A stretch of 27,404 bases of DNA from an uncultured Collinsella sp. (GTDB taxonomy: Bacteria; Actinomycetota; Coriobacteriia; Coriobacteriales; Coriobacteriaceae), in assembly GCA_902497025.1 (NCBI GenBank), contig CABVDJ010000031.1, forward strand, positions 1 to 27,404. The letters are read 5' to 3'. Positions 20,228-27,364 of this stretch are shown piece after piece; positions within the stretch are counted from its first letter, which is position 1; each line of letters starts with the position of its first letter. Both the position numbers and the translations under genes were made by a program. The notes under the pieces are model-generated. The model was given only the letters and a program-made list of their open reading frames with translations, did no database searches and was not told where the DNA came from.

Positions 20228-20235
20228 CGCCTTTG

Positions 20236-22482
20236 TTACGCTTTCTTGGCAGGAGCCTTAACAGCAGCTGCCTTGGCCTTGGGAGCAGCCTTTTTGGCGG
20301 CTGCCTTCTTGGCCGTGGTGGACTTGGCCGAAGCCTTGGCAGCGGGCTTGGCAGCCTTCGCCTTAGCCGGAGCCTTCCTAGCAGCCGCGGCCTTGGGCTT
20401 CACCGAGGACGAACGCTTGCGCGTCGCCTTCTTGGGCTCCTCGACCACGGGCGGCTTATAGCTGCTGGGACCCCGACGCTTAAGCACCACGCCTGCCAGA
20501 CCGGGCACCTTAATCTCGATGGAGTCCATCTGCCCGTTCCAGGGATAGGGCTCACTCGAGCAGGTGTAGGGTTCCTCGCCGGCAAAGCCGCTGCCGCCAA
20601 ACTCGGGACGGTCGGAATCGAAGATGACCTCCCAGTCGCCCTCGCGCGGCACGCCCACACGGAAGCTCTCGTAGCTCGCCGGGTCAAAGTTAATCAGGAT
20701 CACCAGGTCGTCATCGACGTCCTCGCCCTGGCGCACAAAGCTCACGATGGACTGTTTGGAGTTGTCCGCGTCGATCCAGGTAAAGCCGTCGTCGGTGTAG
20801 CCGCGCTCGTACAGGGCGGGCTCGGCAGTGTACAGGTGGTTGAGTGCCTTGATAAACGCCTGATGATGACGGTGGGTCTCGTACTCCTCGGTCAGGAACC
20901 ACTGGATGGACTCGTAGTAGCGCCATTCAATAAACTGCCCGATCTCGTTGCCCATAAAGTTGAGCTTGGCTCCGGGGTGCATCATCTGGTAGAAGGCCAA
21001 CGTGCGCAGGCCGGCAAACTGGCGCCACCAGTCGCCCGGCATGCGGCCGATCAGCGAGCACTTGCCGTGCACGACCTCGTCGTGGCTCAGCGGGCAAATG
21101 AAGTTCTCGGTAAAGGCATACATGATAGAGAACGTGAGCAGGCCGTGGTTGCCAGGGCGCCACGGAAAATCGGTCTGCATGTAGTGCAGAGTGTCATTCA
21201 TCCAGCCCATGTCCCACTTGTAGTGGAAGCCCAGGCCGCCGTCCTGCGGCGGATAGGTCACGAGCGGCCACGCGGTGGACTCCTCGGCCATCATCATCAC
21301 GTCAGGGAAGTGGGCCTCCACGGCGCAGTTGACCTGGCGGATAAAAGCGCTGGCGTCAAGGTCCTCCTCGGTACCGTACTTGTTGAACTTCTTTTGCCCC
21401 GGATCGTCGATGCCAAAGTTGAGGTACAGCATGCTGGACACGCCGTCCATGCGAATGCCGTCCACGTGGAAGTTCTCGAGCCAGTACAGCACGTTGGAGA
21501 CCAAGAAGGAGCGGACCTCGCCGCGGGCGAAGTCAAATTTGTGCGTGCCCCAGTTGGGGTGAATCTCGTGCTCAAACAGCATGTGGCCGTTAAAGGTGGC
21601 AAGACCGTGGGAGTCGGCGCAAAAACCGCCGGGCACCCAGTCCATGATCACGCCGATACCTGCCTCGTGGCACGCATCGATAAAGTGCATGAGCTGCTGC
21701 GGGTTGCCATAGCGCGACGTGGCGGCATAGTAGCCGGTCGTCTGGTAGCCCCAGGAGCCGTCGAAGGGATGCTCCATGAGCGGCATGACCTCGATATGCG
21801 TGTAGCCCATGTCGCGCACGTAGTCCACGAGCTCCACCGACAGGTCGTCGTAGGTGTAAAACTCGCCGCGCTGCGCGGGGAAGGGATCCATGGGGCCGGG
21901 GTAGTTGCCGTACTCGTCCGGCTCGCCCTGCGGTGCGTCGCCATGGCGCTTCCACGAGCCAATATGCACCTCGTAGATGTTAAGCGGCTGCGACATGTGG
22001 TTGTGGCCGGCGCGGCGTTTGAGCCACGTGGCGTCGTTCCACTTGTAGCCATCGAGGGTCCACAGCACGCTCGCGGTACCCGGAGGGCATTCGGCCTTAA
22101 AGGCATACGGATCGGCCTTGTAGAGCTTCTCGCCCTCATTGGTCTCGATGAGATATTTATAGAGCTGGCCCTGCTCGGCGCCAGGAATAAAGCCTTCCCA
22201 AATAGCGCTCGTATGCACGGGCACCAGAGGGTTGGCTTCCTCATTCCAATCGTTAAATTCGCCAATGACATGGACGCTCTTTACGTCGGGCGCCCAAACG
22301 CAAAAGCGCCAGCCACGCGTGCGCTGCTGCGTGTCGGGATGCGCGCCCATCTTTTCCCAGCTGCGCTCCCACATACCAATGCCAAACAGATAGACATCGT
22401 CCTTGGAGAGCTCCGGTGCGTGCGGAGCCGGTTTGCGGGTTGCGGGCTTTTTAGCCGTTGGCTTTAGCTTTGTATCGCTCAC
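20236..22482 (-). CDS. glgB: 1,4-alpha-glucan (glycogen) branching enzyme with basic histone-like tail
   Basis: GH13 enzyme that transfers chains to make alpha-1,6 branches. From the chosen start the product has 748 residues: a basic Lys/Pro N-terminus (about 1-20), a CBM48-type domain (about 50-140), and a GH13 barrel with nucleophile D346 (DGIRMDGV), acid/base E400 (MMMAEES) and D468 (LSHDEVVHGK). An all-beta C-domain runs to about 670. The last 78 residues are an added Lys/Ala/Pro tail with about 21 lysines and almost no acidic residues, echoing the glgA tail. The GTG at 22482 has GGGA seven bases upstream; ATGs at 22494 and 22497, and a TTG at 22542, are alternatives without ribosome sites. 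It is the first gene of the glycogen cluster. Confidence 0.94.
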   Translation of the reverse strand: MSDTKLKPTAKKPATRKPAPHAPELSKDDVYLFGIGMWERSWEKMGAHPDTQQRTRGWRFCVWAPDVKSVHVIGEFNDWNEEANPLVPVHTSAIWEGFIPGAEQGQLYKYLIETNEGEKLYKADPYAFKAECPPGTASVLWTLDGYKWNDATWLKRRAGHNHMSQPLNIYEVHIGSWKRHGDAPQGEPDEYGNYPGPMDPFPAQRGEFYTYDDLSVELVDYVRDMGYTHIEVMPLMEHPFDGSWGYQTTGYYAATSRYGNPQQLMHFIDACHEAGIGVIMDWVPGGFCADSHGLATFNGHMLFEHEIHPNWGTHKFDFARGEVRSFLVSNVLYWLENFHVDGIRMDGVSSMLYLNFGIDDPGQKKFNKYGTEEDLDASAFIRQVNCAVEAHFPDVMMMAEESTAWPLVTYPPQDGGLGFHYKWDMGWMNDTLHYMQTDFPWRPGNHGLLTFSIMYAFTENFICPLSHDEVVHGKCSLIGRMPGDWWRQFAGLRTLAFYQMMHPGAKLNFMGNEIGQFIEWRYYESIQWFLTEEYETHRHHQAFIKALNHLYTAEPALYERGYTDDGFTWIDADNSKQSIVSFVRQGEDVDDDLVILINFDPASYESFRVGVPREGDWEVIFDSDRPEFGGSGFAGEEPYTCSSEPYPWNGQMDSIEIKVPGLAGVVLKRRGPSSYKPPVVEEPKKATRKRSSSVKPKAAAARKAPAKAKAAKPAAKASAKSTTAKKAAAKKAAPKAKAAAVKAPAKKA

Positions 22483-22568
22483 GTTTGATCCCATCATGAC
22501 GCGGCAGCGTGTTGCCTTGGTGACTAGATGCGAAAGGTCCAAGGCTGCACGAATCGAAGGGACGGCGA

Positions 22569-22622
22569 AGTTTCTGTGATTCGTTCCACCTCGCGTGCTC
22601 GGTGGAACTTTCGGCAGAAACT
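22569..22622 (-). other. Two-part hairpin in the glgB leader
   Basis: AGTTTCTG pairs with CAGAAACT (22569-22576, 22615-22622) and GTTCCACC pairs with GGTGGAAC (22583-22590, 22601-22608). The two stems are separated by a symmetric 6x6 internal loop and topped by a ten-base loop. No T-run follows. Depending on the glgB transcription start, it would lie in the untranslated leader. It could be an RNA regulatory element or another small inverted-repeat element. Confidence 0.5.
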
Positions 22623-22712
22623 ACGATAACACCTGTGCGTTAGTTTTATGGACGAAAGCGGATTTGCGGGTGCGTTTAATCGGTAAGCGACATGTTTATA
22701 CCACTGGCAGAA

Positions 22713-22806
22713 TTACCGTGGTAAAACTCTTGACAGTTTTATCAATTTGGGTTTCAAAATTGTCTGTCTGACGTTTGGTAAAACGTTTTTAGCAGGATGT
22801 TTACCA
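22713..22806. promoter_or_regulatory. glgB/HAD divergent control region with promoter and operator-like sites
   Basis: The palindrome TTACCGTGGTAA (22713-22724) lies six bases before a consensus TTGACA (22730-22735). A weaker plus-strand -10 (TTCAAA or CAAAAT, 22753-22760) follows at acceptable spacing. Downstream are TTGGTAAAACGTTTTT (22775-22790), centred on AAAACGTTTT in the style of LacI-family operators, and the inverted half-site GTTTACCA (22799-22806). On the minus strand a TATAAA at about 22695-22700 could serve glgB, placing the palindrome near its -35. The sites suggest joint control of both transcripts. Confidence 0.5.
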
Positions 22807-22828
22807 TTTGATATCGAAAGGTTCGTTT

Positions 22829-23518
22829 ATGCCCCATTCCGCCACTCCCAAAGTTGCTTTTATTTTCGATTGCGATGGCACGCTGGTTAACAGCACCCCC
22901 GTTTGGGCCTATGCCCAGCCCGAGTTATTGCACCGCCACGGGATTGACGTGACGGTCGACGATTTTGCCCAGTTTGAGCATTTGTCGCTGGAGGATGAGT
23001 GTCAGGCCTACCACGACACCTGGGGCATTGGCGCGAATGGCGAGGAGCTGTATCGCGAGCTGGGTGAGATTTTGATTGATGGGTACTCCAAGGTGCCGCC
23101 GCGCGACGGGCTCCTGGCATTTTTGGAGCAGGCGAAGGCGGCGGGTATTGCCATGTGCGTGGCTACGTCCACGCCGGCCGAGCTGGTTAAGTCTGCGCTT
23201 GCGGGCGCCGGGCTCGACGCTTATATGGAGTTTGTCACCACGACGGGCGAGGCGGGGCGCTCCAAGCAGTTCCCCGACGTGTACGAGCTGGCGCTGCGCC
23301 GCCTAGAGGAGCGCCATGGGCATAAATTTGAGCGCGCATGGGTGTTTGAGGACGCCGTGTTTGGCCTAAAGAGTTCTAGCGCCGCCGGTTTTAAGCGCGT
23401 AGGAATCTATGATCCGCACGGCCACATGAAGCGCGACGACGTGCGCGACAACTGCGATATCTTTATCGACAGCTACGAGGAGCTGGATCTGGCCCGCGTG
23501 CTTTCGTTTGAGGGATAG
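22829..23518 (+). CDS. HAD-superfamily hydrolase (subfamily IA, beta-phosphoglucomutase-like)
   Basis: Likely a small-molecule phosphatase or phosphomutase. The 229-residue product has motif I DCDGTL (nucleophile D14 and D16), a helical cap (about 20-90), motif II CVATSTP, a conserved lysine in GRSKQFPDVY, and motif IV WVFEDAVFGLKSS with the acidic metal ligand. GAAAGG lies seven bases before the ATG at 22829; an in-frame TTG at 22808 precedes that site and is rejected. It is divergent from glgB and shares operator-like sites with it, so a role in sugar-phosphate metabolism near glycogen is plausible but unproven. The thiamine pyrophosphokinase gene starts nine bases after its stop. Confidence 0.85.
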   Translation: MPHSATPKVAFIFDCDGTLVNSTPVWAYAQPELLHRHGIDVTVDDFAQFEHLSLEDECQAYHDTWGIGANGEELYRELGEILIDGYSKVPPRDGLLAFLEQAKAAGIAMCVATSTPAELVKSALAGAGLDAYMEFVTTTGEAGRSKQFPDVYELALRRLEERHGHKFERAWVFEDAVFGLKSSSAAGFKRVGIYDPHGHMKRDDVRDNCDIFIDSYEELDLARVLSFEG

Positions 23519-23527
23519 GCGAGGGCT

Positions 23528-24169
23528 GTGGCTTGCAAGGTATTAGTTGTCTGCGGCTCGCCCGTGGTGGCGAGCACAGATCTGTTGCGGAGGCTAGCAG
23601 GGGAGTGCGACCACGTTGTCGCCGTGGACCGCGGGCTCGACGCACTGCTGGGCGCTGGCCTGGGCTGCGACGTATATGTGGGGGATGCCGACACGGTGAG
23701 CGACGCGGGTCGTGCGTTGGTCGATGCCGCCACCGACTTTGAAGTTGAGCGCCACGACCCGTACAAGGACTATACCGATCTGGCGCTGGCGCTCGATTCC
23801 GTCCGTCGCCGCTGGCCAGGTGCAGAAGTGGTTGCGACCTGCGCCACGGGCGGCCGTCCGGACATGGCTCTTTCCGTACTGGGGTTGCTTTCAGGCTACG
23901 ATGACGCCCCAGTCTGGATTGCCGAGGACGAGACCACGGCCCGCATCCTTCGCGCCGGCGAATCATGGACCATCGAAGGTGCCGAAGGCAAGACGTTCTC
24001 CATCATCGCCATTGCCCCCAACACCGAAGTAAGCGAACACGGCCTTGAATGGGAGCTAGATCACAGTCCCCTGGGCCTGTTAGCCGACACGGGTATCAGC
24101 AACGTCGTCAGGTCAACAGCCACGATCCAAGTCCACACCGGCACCGCCATCGCTTACGTATATCAATAG
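23528..24169 (+). CDS. thiN: Thiamine pyrophosphokinase
   Basis: Transfers pyrophosphate from ATP to thiamine to give the cofactor thiamine pyrophosphate. The 213-residue product has the family features: an N-terminal Rossmann-like half with AVDRG (32-36), the metal-binding GDADT (52-56, usually GDFDS), KDYTDLALAL (80-89), ATGGRPDMAL, and a C-terminal beta-sandwich ending with SNVVRSTATIQVHTGTAIAYV, typical of the thiamine-binding half. It begins with GTG, with GAGG about four bases upstream. It is likely cotranscribed with the HAD gene. No other thiamine gene is nearby. The symbol follows the bacterial TPK family. Confidence 0.88.
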   Translation: MACKVLVVCGSPVVASTDLLRRLAGECDHVVAVDRGLDALLGAGLGCDVYVGDADTVSDAGRALVDAATDFEVERHDPYKDYTDLALALDSVRRRWPGAEVVATCATGGRPDMALSVLGLLSGYDDAPVWIAEDETTARILRAGESWTIEGAEGKTFSIIAIAPNTEVSEHGLEWELDHSPLGLLADTGISNVVRSTATIQVHTGTAIAYVYQ

Positions 24170-24197
24170 GCATTTAGAGTCTGACCCAAAAAAGTTC

Positions 24198-24226
24198 TTG
24201 CACGTCGCGCCAACTTCCCCTATAGT
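24198..24226 (+). promoter_or_regulatory. Promoter of the tRNA-Ala gene
   Basis: TTGCAC (24198-24203) and TATAGT (24221-24226) are separated by exactly 17 bases, 13 bases before the mature tRNA 5' end. This fits a strong housekeeping promoter. Confidence 0.8.
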
Positions 24227-24239
24227 ATCTCCTCGTCAC

Positions 24240-24315
24240 GGGGGCGTAGCTCAGCTGGGAGAGCGCTTGACTGGCAGTCAAGAGGTCAGGGGTTCGATCC
24301 CCCTCGTCTCCACCA
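24240..24315 (+). tRNA. tRNA-Ala (anticodon GGC)
   Basis: The 76-base sequence folds as a complete cloverleaf with encoded CCA. The acceptor stem is GGGGGCG/CGUCUCC, including the G3:U70 wobble that is the identity element of alanine tRNA. The D-arm is GCUC/GAGC, the anticodon stem CUUGA/UCAAG with loop CUGGCAG (anticodon GGC, reading GCC), the variable loop AGGUC, and the T-arm AGGGG-UUCGAUC-CCCCU. It has its own promoter and terminator. Confidence 0.97.
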
Positions 24316-24325
24316 TCGTGAATGC

Positions 24326-24356
24326 AAAGGCCTTCGGAATCCTGAAGGCCTTTTTT
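24326..24356 (+). terminator. Terminator of tRNA-Ala
   Basis: AAAGGCCTTC and GAAGGCCTTT form a perfect 10-bp stem with an eight-base loop, followed by a T-run. It starts 11 bases after the tRNA CCA. Confidence 0.9.
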
Positions 24357-24625
24357 CATGCCAAAATACCTCGCGCCACAAACTCCAACCACACCAACAA
24401 AAAGTTGCACAATTTATTTCCCATGTCTGTACATAGTTTGTTTGACATACGCGATTATCGGCGTAGTTCGCCGCTTCATTTAGGCGTTCAGTAACGCCCC
24501 TAATCACCGCCAGTACGTCAATAACCTGCATCAATGTGAACAATTTCCCAAAACAACCCCCTTGAACACGTCAAATGAACGATATGTTGTCCAACGCAGC
24601 CTAAATCAGTTTCACTAACAGCTTG
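24357..24625. other. AT-richer non-coding stretch before the polysaccharide operon
   Basis: This is the first third of a roughly 740-base gap. Apart from a small GGCGTT/AACGCC hairpin (24483-24498) I see no gene or clear site in it. Open frames across it run into the tRNA on the opposite strand and lack ribosome sites. The base composition is visibly lower in GC than the rest of the window. Confidence 0.5.
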
Positions 24626-24634
24626 TGCTAGAAT
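24626..24634 (+). promoter_or_regulatory. Possible extended -10 promoter of the loaP operon
   Basis: TGCTAGAAT is an extended -10 (TGn plus TAGAAT). There is no good -35, which extended -10 promoters tolerate. Transcription would start near 24641 and give a leader of about 450 bases containing both large hairpins before loaP. Confidence 0.4.
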
Positions 24635-24832
24635 AACTAACGTTACATGGGTTCAACTGTGCTCACGGCTCCAGCAAGTCACAAAGCGCAGGGTCGATCA
24701 GCATCCGGCCGTAACGGCGGTGCCAGAAACACCACGAGCTCCAATAAAGAAGTCATGCGACGTTGTTTATTTGTATTTAGTTAATTCTCAGGTGCAAGTA
24801 ATTAATAGATTGCATGCCAAATCGTAGCAGTT

Positions 24833-24898
24833 CTTCAGCTGTTTGCGTGCGGTCCAGTTTTGTTCCCGCTTGACTGGTTCGCACGCAGTCAGCTGGAG
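24833..24898 (+). other. Large leader hairpin 1 upstream of loaP
   Basis: Arms 24836-24858 and 24873-24895 pair as three helices, CAGCTG, TGCGTGCG and CCAGT with their complements, separated by two symmetric 2x2 internal loops. Three outer pairs extend it to 24833-24898. The apical loop has 14 bases. No T-run follows directly. The regular helix/internal-loop pattern suggests selection for RNA structure. Confidence 0.65.
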
Positions 24899-24978
24899 TC
24901 GCGGTCATTTTTGCGATACACGTCCGCGTCTCTAGCAACTGCACTCATACATACCGTTCACGGTGGGGCAGAGCCACG

Positions 24979-25080
24979 TGCTTGTCTGACTGGGCTCAGG
25001 GTTTGAATATGGAGCGCCTTCGCGCACAAGCGCCCTGGCGAAGCCATACCCAAACCCCGTGAGCCACACGTAAGACAGCA
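24979..25080 (+). other. Large leader hairpin 2 abutting the loaP ribosome site
   Basis: A roughly 100-base stem-loop with five nested helices. TGCTTGTCT pairs with AGACAGCA (one bulge), GGCTC with GAGCC (24993-24997, 25061-25065), GGGTTTG with CAAACCC (24999-25005, 25051-25057), TATGG with CCATA (25008-25012, 25044-25048), and CTTCGC with GCGAAG (25018-25023, 25038-25043). About 31 pairs form in total. Its 3' base at 25080 touches the AGGGGG ribosome site of loaP. It is a candidate cis-acting RNA for the antiterminator or for autoregulation. Confidence 0.7.
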
Positions 25081-25094
25081 AGGGGGTGGTGCTC

Positions 25095-25640
25095 GTGTGG
25101 TATGTGATCCAGGTCATTAACGGTCGCGAAGATGTAATGCGCGAGCGCATCGAGCGTATGGTGCCGGCTGGTGCCATGCAAGAGCTCTTTTATCCCCAAT
25201 TTCAAACCGAGATCAAAGTACACGGCGAATGGGTCAATACGACCAAGCCGCTCTTTCCCGGTTATCTTATCTGCGATACGGCAGATCCTCGAACCGTGCA
25301 ACAGTATCTGCTACGCATGGACGACTTTGCCCGGGTGCTTGCCCAGGATGGTCAGTTTGTGCCGCTTGCAAAAGAAGAGGTCCAGCTTATTGGCGGCTTT
25401 ACACATGCGGGAGACCGCGTAGTGCCCATGAGCGAGGCCCTAAAAGACGGTGATCAGGTCATAGTGACGGCGGGTCCGCTGCTGGGCCACGAAGGCCTTA
25501 TCAAAACCATTAACAGACGCAAGAGCACTGCTTATTTGGAGCTCGACTTGTGCGGCCGACGCGTGGTTGCGCGCGTTGGCCTTGCCGTGCTTACGGCCGA
25601 GCAGCGTGTAATGCGCAACCTTAAAAAGGCAATCGCCTAG
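25095..25640 (+). CDS. loaP: LoaP-type NusG paralog (transcription antiterminator)
   Basis: Specialised NusG family protein that would travel with RNA polymerase and let it pass terminators in a long surface-polysaccharide operon. The 181-residue product has an NGN domain (about 1-105) starting WYVIQVINGRED, with FPGYL in the usual place, and a C-terminal KOW domain (about 118-172, GDQVIVTAGPLLGHEGLIKTINRRK). Housekeeping NusG is unlikely, because no secE or ribosomal protein genes are adjacent and the downstream genes make polysaccharide. GTG 25095 is chosen because AGGGGG lies eight bases upstream; GTGs at 25086 and 25089 overlap that site. In studied LoaP systems the protein recognises a leader RNA hairpin; two candidates lie upstream. 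RfaH-like proteins are the main alternative. Confidence 0.85.
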   Translation: MWYVIQVINGREDVMRERIERMVPAGAMQELFYPQFQTEIKVHGEWVNTTKPLFPGYLICDTADPRTVQQYLLRMDDFARVLAQDGQFVPLAKEEVQLIGGFTHAGDRVVPMSEALKDGDQVIVTAGPLLGHEGLIKTINRRKSTAYLELDLCGRRVVARVGLAVLTAEQRVMRNLKKAIA

Positions 25641-25691
25641 CTGCAGGCGACTGTTTAACGGAACAAGGAGGATCCCCGAGCCAGGGACGAA

Positions 25692-26486
25692 GTGTTGGAA
25701 GAGAACGTGTCGGATAAAACAGAATATGTAATCGACTTGCCCAAAGTTGCAAGATTTCCTAGGGCAACAGAGTTTCCGTCTCCTGTCGAGAACCCAGCTC
25801 CTGCTAAGGGTTTCGTTGCAACTGGCACCTATAAGGCGCCTGCGCCGGACTCGTCGTGTACCGCCCCCAAGAAAGGCGGGCCGGGCTACCTCGCCGTGAA
25901 ACGTGCATTCGATATTGTTTTCTCGGCGGGTGTTTGCGCAGTTCTTTTAATCCCCGTTGCGGCCGCATGCGTTGCAATTGAGATCGACACCCCCGGCAAG
26001 CCGTTCTTCCGCCAGGGGCGTATCGGCAAGAATGGCAAACCGATTTACATATTTAAGCTGCGCACTATGGTGTCGGATGCTCACGAGCATCCCGAGAAGT
26101 ACATGACTTCCGAACAGCTGGCTCAGTGGAAACGCGAGCAGAAGGTCGACGATGACCCACGCATTACGCGCGTTGGTCGCTTCCTGCGACGTACCTCACT
26201 CGATGAGTTGCCGCAGTTCATCAACGTGCTCATGGGCGACCTCTCTGTAATTGGCCCCAGACCGGTGACGCTTGAAGAGACGTACGAGTATGGAGATGCC
26301 CGTGATGAAGTGCTCTCCTGCAAACCAGGGATCACCGGCTGGTGGGCGGCCACTGACCGCAATGACTCAACGTGGGCTAGTGGCCAAAGGCAGGCTCGCG
26401 AGCTGTTTTATGTTCGCCATCAATCGCTTGGCCTGGACGCCCGTGTGTTTGTTAAGACCTTCAAGGCAATGAGGAAGGGCAAGTGA
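25692..26486 (+). CDS. Undecaprenyl-phosphate phosphoglycosyl transferase (bacterial sugar transferase)
   Basis: Monotopic membrane enzyme that starts polysaccharide repeat-unit assembly by moving a sugar-1-phosphate onto undecaprenyl phosphate. The 264-residue product has a variable, Pro-rich N-terminus (1-65), RAFDIVFS and a single hydrophobic membrane segment (about 72-97), FFRQGRIGKNGKPIYIFKLRTM (105-126), the catalytic Asp-Glu dyad D171-E172 in RRTSLDELPQ, GDLSVIGPRP (182-191), and KPGITGWW. The sugar cannot be predicted. The start is uncertain: GTG 25692 is given, but GTG 25707 follows GGAAGAG and is equally plausible, while a strong AAGGAGG at 25664 is too distant. The stop overlaps the next start. 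Confidence 0.9.
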   Translation: MLEENVSDKTEYVIDLPKVARFPRATEFPSPVENPAPAKGFVATGTYKAPAPDSSCTAPKKGGPGYLAVKRAFDIVFSAGVCAVLLIPVAAACVAIEIDTPGKPFFRQGRIGKNGKPIYIFKLRTMVSDAHEHPEKYMTSEQLAQWKREQKVDDDPRITRVGRFLRRTSLDELPQFINVLMGDLSVIGPRPVTLEETYEYGDARDEVLSCKPGITGWWAATDRNDSTWASGQRQARELFYVRHQSLGLDARVFVKTFKAMRKGK

Positions 26487-27361
26487 TGGCTCCCTCCTTG
26501 AGCGTAGTCATACCAACCTTAAATGCGGCGGGCGAGATCGATGAGCTATTGAACCTCATCGAAACTCAGACTCTCAGGCCCTTCGATATCTTGGTGGTTG
26601 ACTCATCCTCTGAAGATGGCACCGTTGACAAGGTCGCCAAGCATCCTCGGGTTAACTTCATTCGCATAGAACGTAAGGAATTCAATCACGGTTCGACCCG
26701 CGACATTGCTTTGAGGCGTACCGCGGGTGATTTCGTTTGTTTTCTCACACAAGATGCCGTGCCCGCTTCCTGTCGCTATCTGGAAACGCTTGTCGAACCG
26801 TTACTGGCCGATAACTCTGTCGCGCTTGTGAGCGGAAGGCAACTCCCCAAGGCCAATGCCCGTCGTTTTGAACAACTGGTTCGTGATTTCAACTATCCCG
26901 ACACACCGTCTGTTCGGTCAAAAGGCGATCTCAAGAAATATGGGATTAAGACGTTCTTTGCATCTGATACCTGTTCTGCCTATCGACGGACCGCATATCT
27001 CGAATGCGGTGGATTCGATCATGTCAACACCAACGAGGACATGCTTATGGCCGCTAGGTTTATCGCCTCAGGTATGAAGGTCGCTTACGAGCCACGTGCC
27101 GAGGTCTATCACTCGCACAACTTAACGCCATCCCAACAGTTTGCCCGCAACCGTGCCGTCGGGTTCTTTCTCGAAACGCATGCGGACGATCTTATGCAGG
27201 CAAGTGAGATCGGTGAAGGAGGCCGGCTCGTCAGGTCAGTCTCCTCTCAGCTTCTTCGGGAAGGTAATTTCCGCGAGTTAGTTGCCTTCGGAGTTGACTG
27301 CTGCGCCCGTCTCCTTGGAAATCGCGCCGGTCGCAGAGCCGCAAGAATTGAAAGGTCATAG
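26486..27361 (+). CDS. Family 2 glycosyltransferase, rhamnosyltransferase-like
   Basis: Cytosolic GT-A enzyme likely to add a sugar to the lipid-linked repeat unit. The 291-residue product starts SLSVVIPTLNAAGEIDELL, with the nucleotide-binding VVDSSSEDGT (38-47), EFNHGSTRDIAL and the acidic motif TQDAVP, then the acceptor-side NEDMLMAARF. FNHGxTRN-type sequences are common in rhamnosyltransferases of the RfbN type, and rfbA follows directly, so dTDP-rhamnose is a plausible donor. ATG 26486 overlaps the preceding stop (TGATG) with AGGAAGGG upstream, showing coupling; the GTG at 26483 is less likely. The substrate is an inference. Confidence 0.88.
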   Translation: MAPSLSVVIPTLNAAGEIDELLNLIETQTLRPFDILVVDSSSEDGTVDKVAKHPRVNFIRIERKEFNHGSTRDIALRRTAGDFVCFLTQDAVPASCRYLETLVEPLLADNSVALVSGRQLPKANARRFEQLVRDFNYPDTPSVRSKGDLKKYGIKTFFASDTCSAYRRTAYLECGGFDHVNTNEDMLMAARFIASGMKVAYEPRAEVYHSHNLTPSQQFARNRAVGFFLETHADDLMQASEIGEGGRLVRSVSSQLLREGNFRELVAFGVDCCARLLGNRAGRRAARIERS

Positions 27362-27364
27362 CCA

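Noticed and set aside
17721..20261. Very long open frame (846 codons) on the plus strand opposite glgP
   Set aside because: It is the antisense shadow of a strongly GC-biased gene; the product shows no family motif and glgP is unmistakable. The same applies to the long antisense frames opposite gltX, priA, metK, rsmB, glgC, glgD and glgB.
24240..24356. tRNA-Ala as attachment site of an integrated element
   Set aside because: No integrase and no repeated tRNA 3' end were seen in the window; an intact terminator follows the tRNA.
24286..24543. Minus-strand open frame starting in the gap after tRNA-Ala
   Set aside because: Its first part looks mildly protein-like, but it runs through the tRNA terminator and into the antisense of the tRNA, and has no ribosome site.
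24716..24724. GGCGGTGCC, similar to the RfaH ops element GGCGGTAGC
   Set aside because: Only seven of nine bases match and the rest of the JUMPstart context is missing; the adjacent regulator looks like LoaP rather than RfaH.
24940..25080. Cobalamin or cyclic-di-GMP riboswitch in the loaP leader
   Set aside because: Short stretches such as GCCAC recall a B12 box, but the region folds as one long nested stem without the conserved core of either class.
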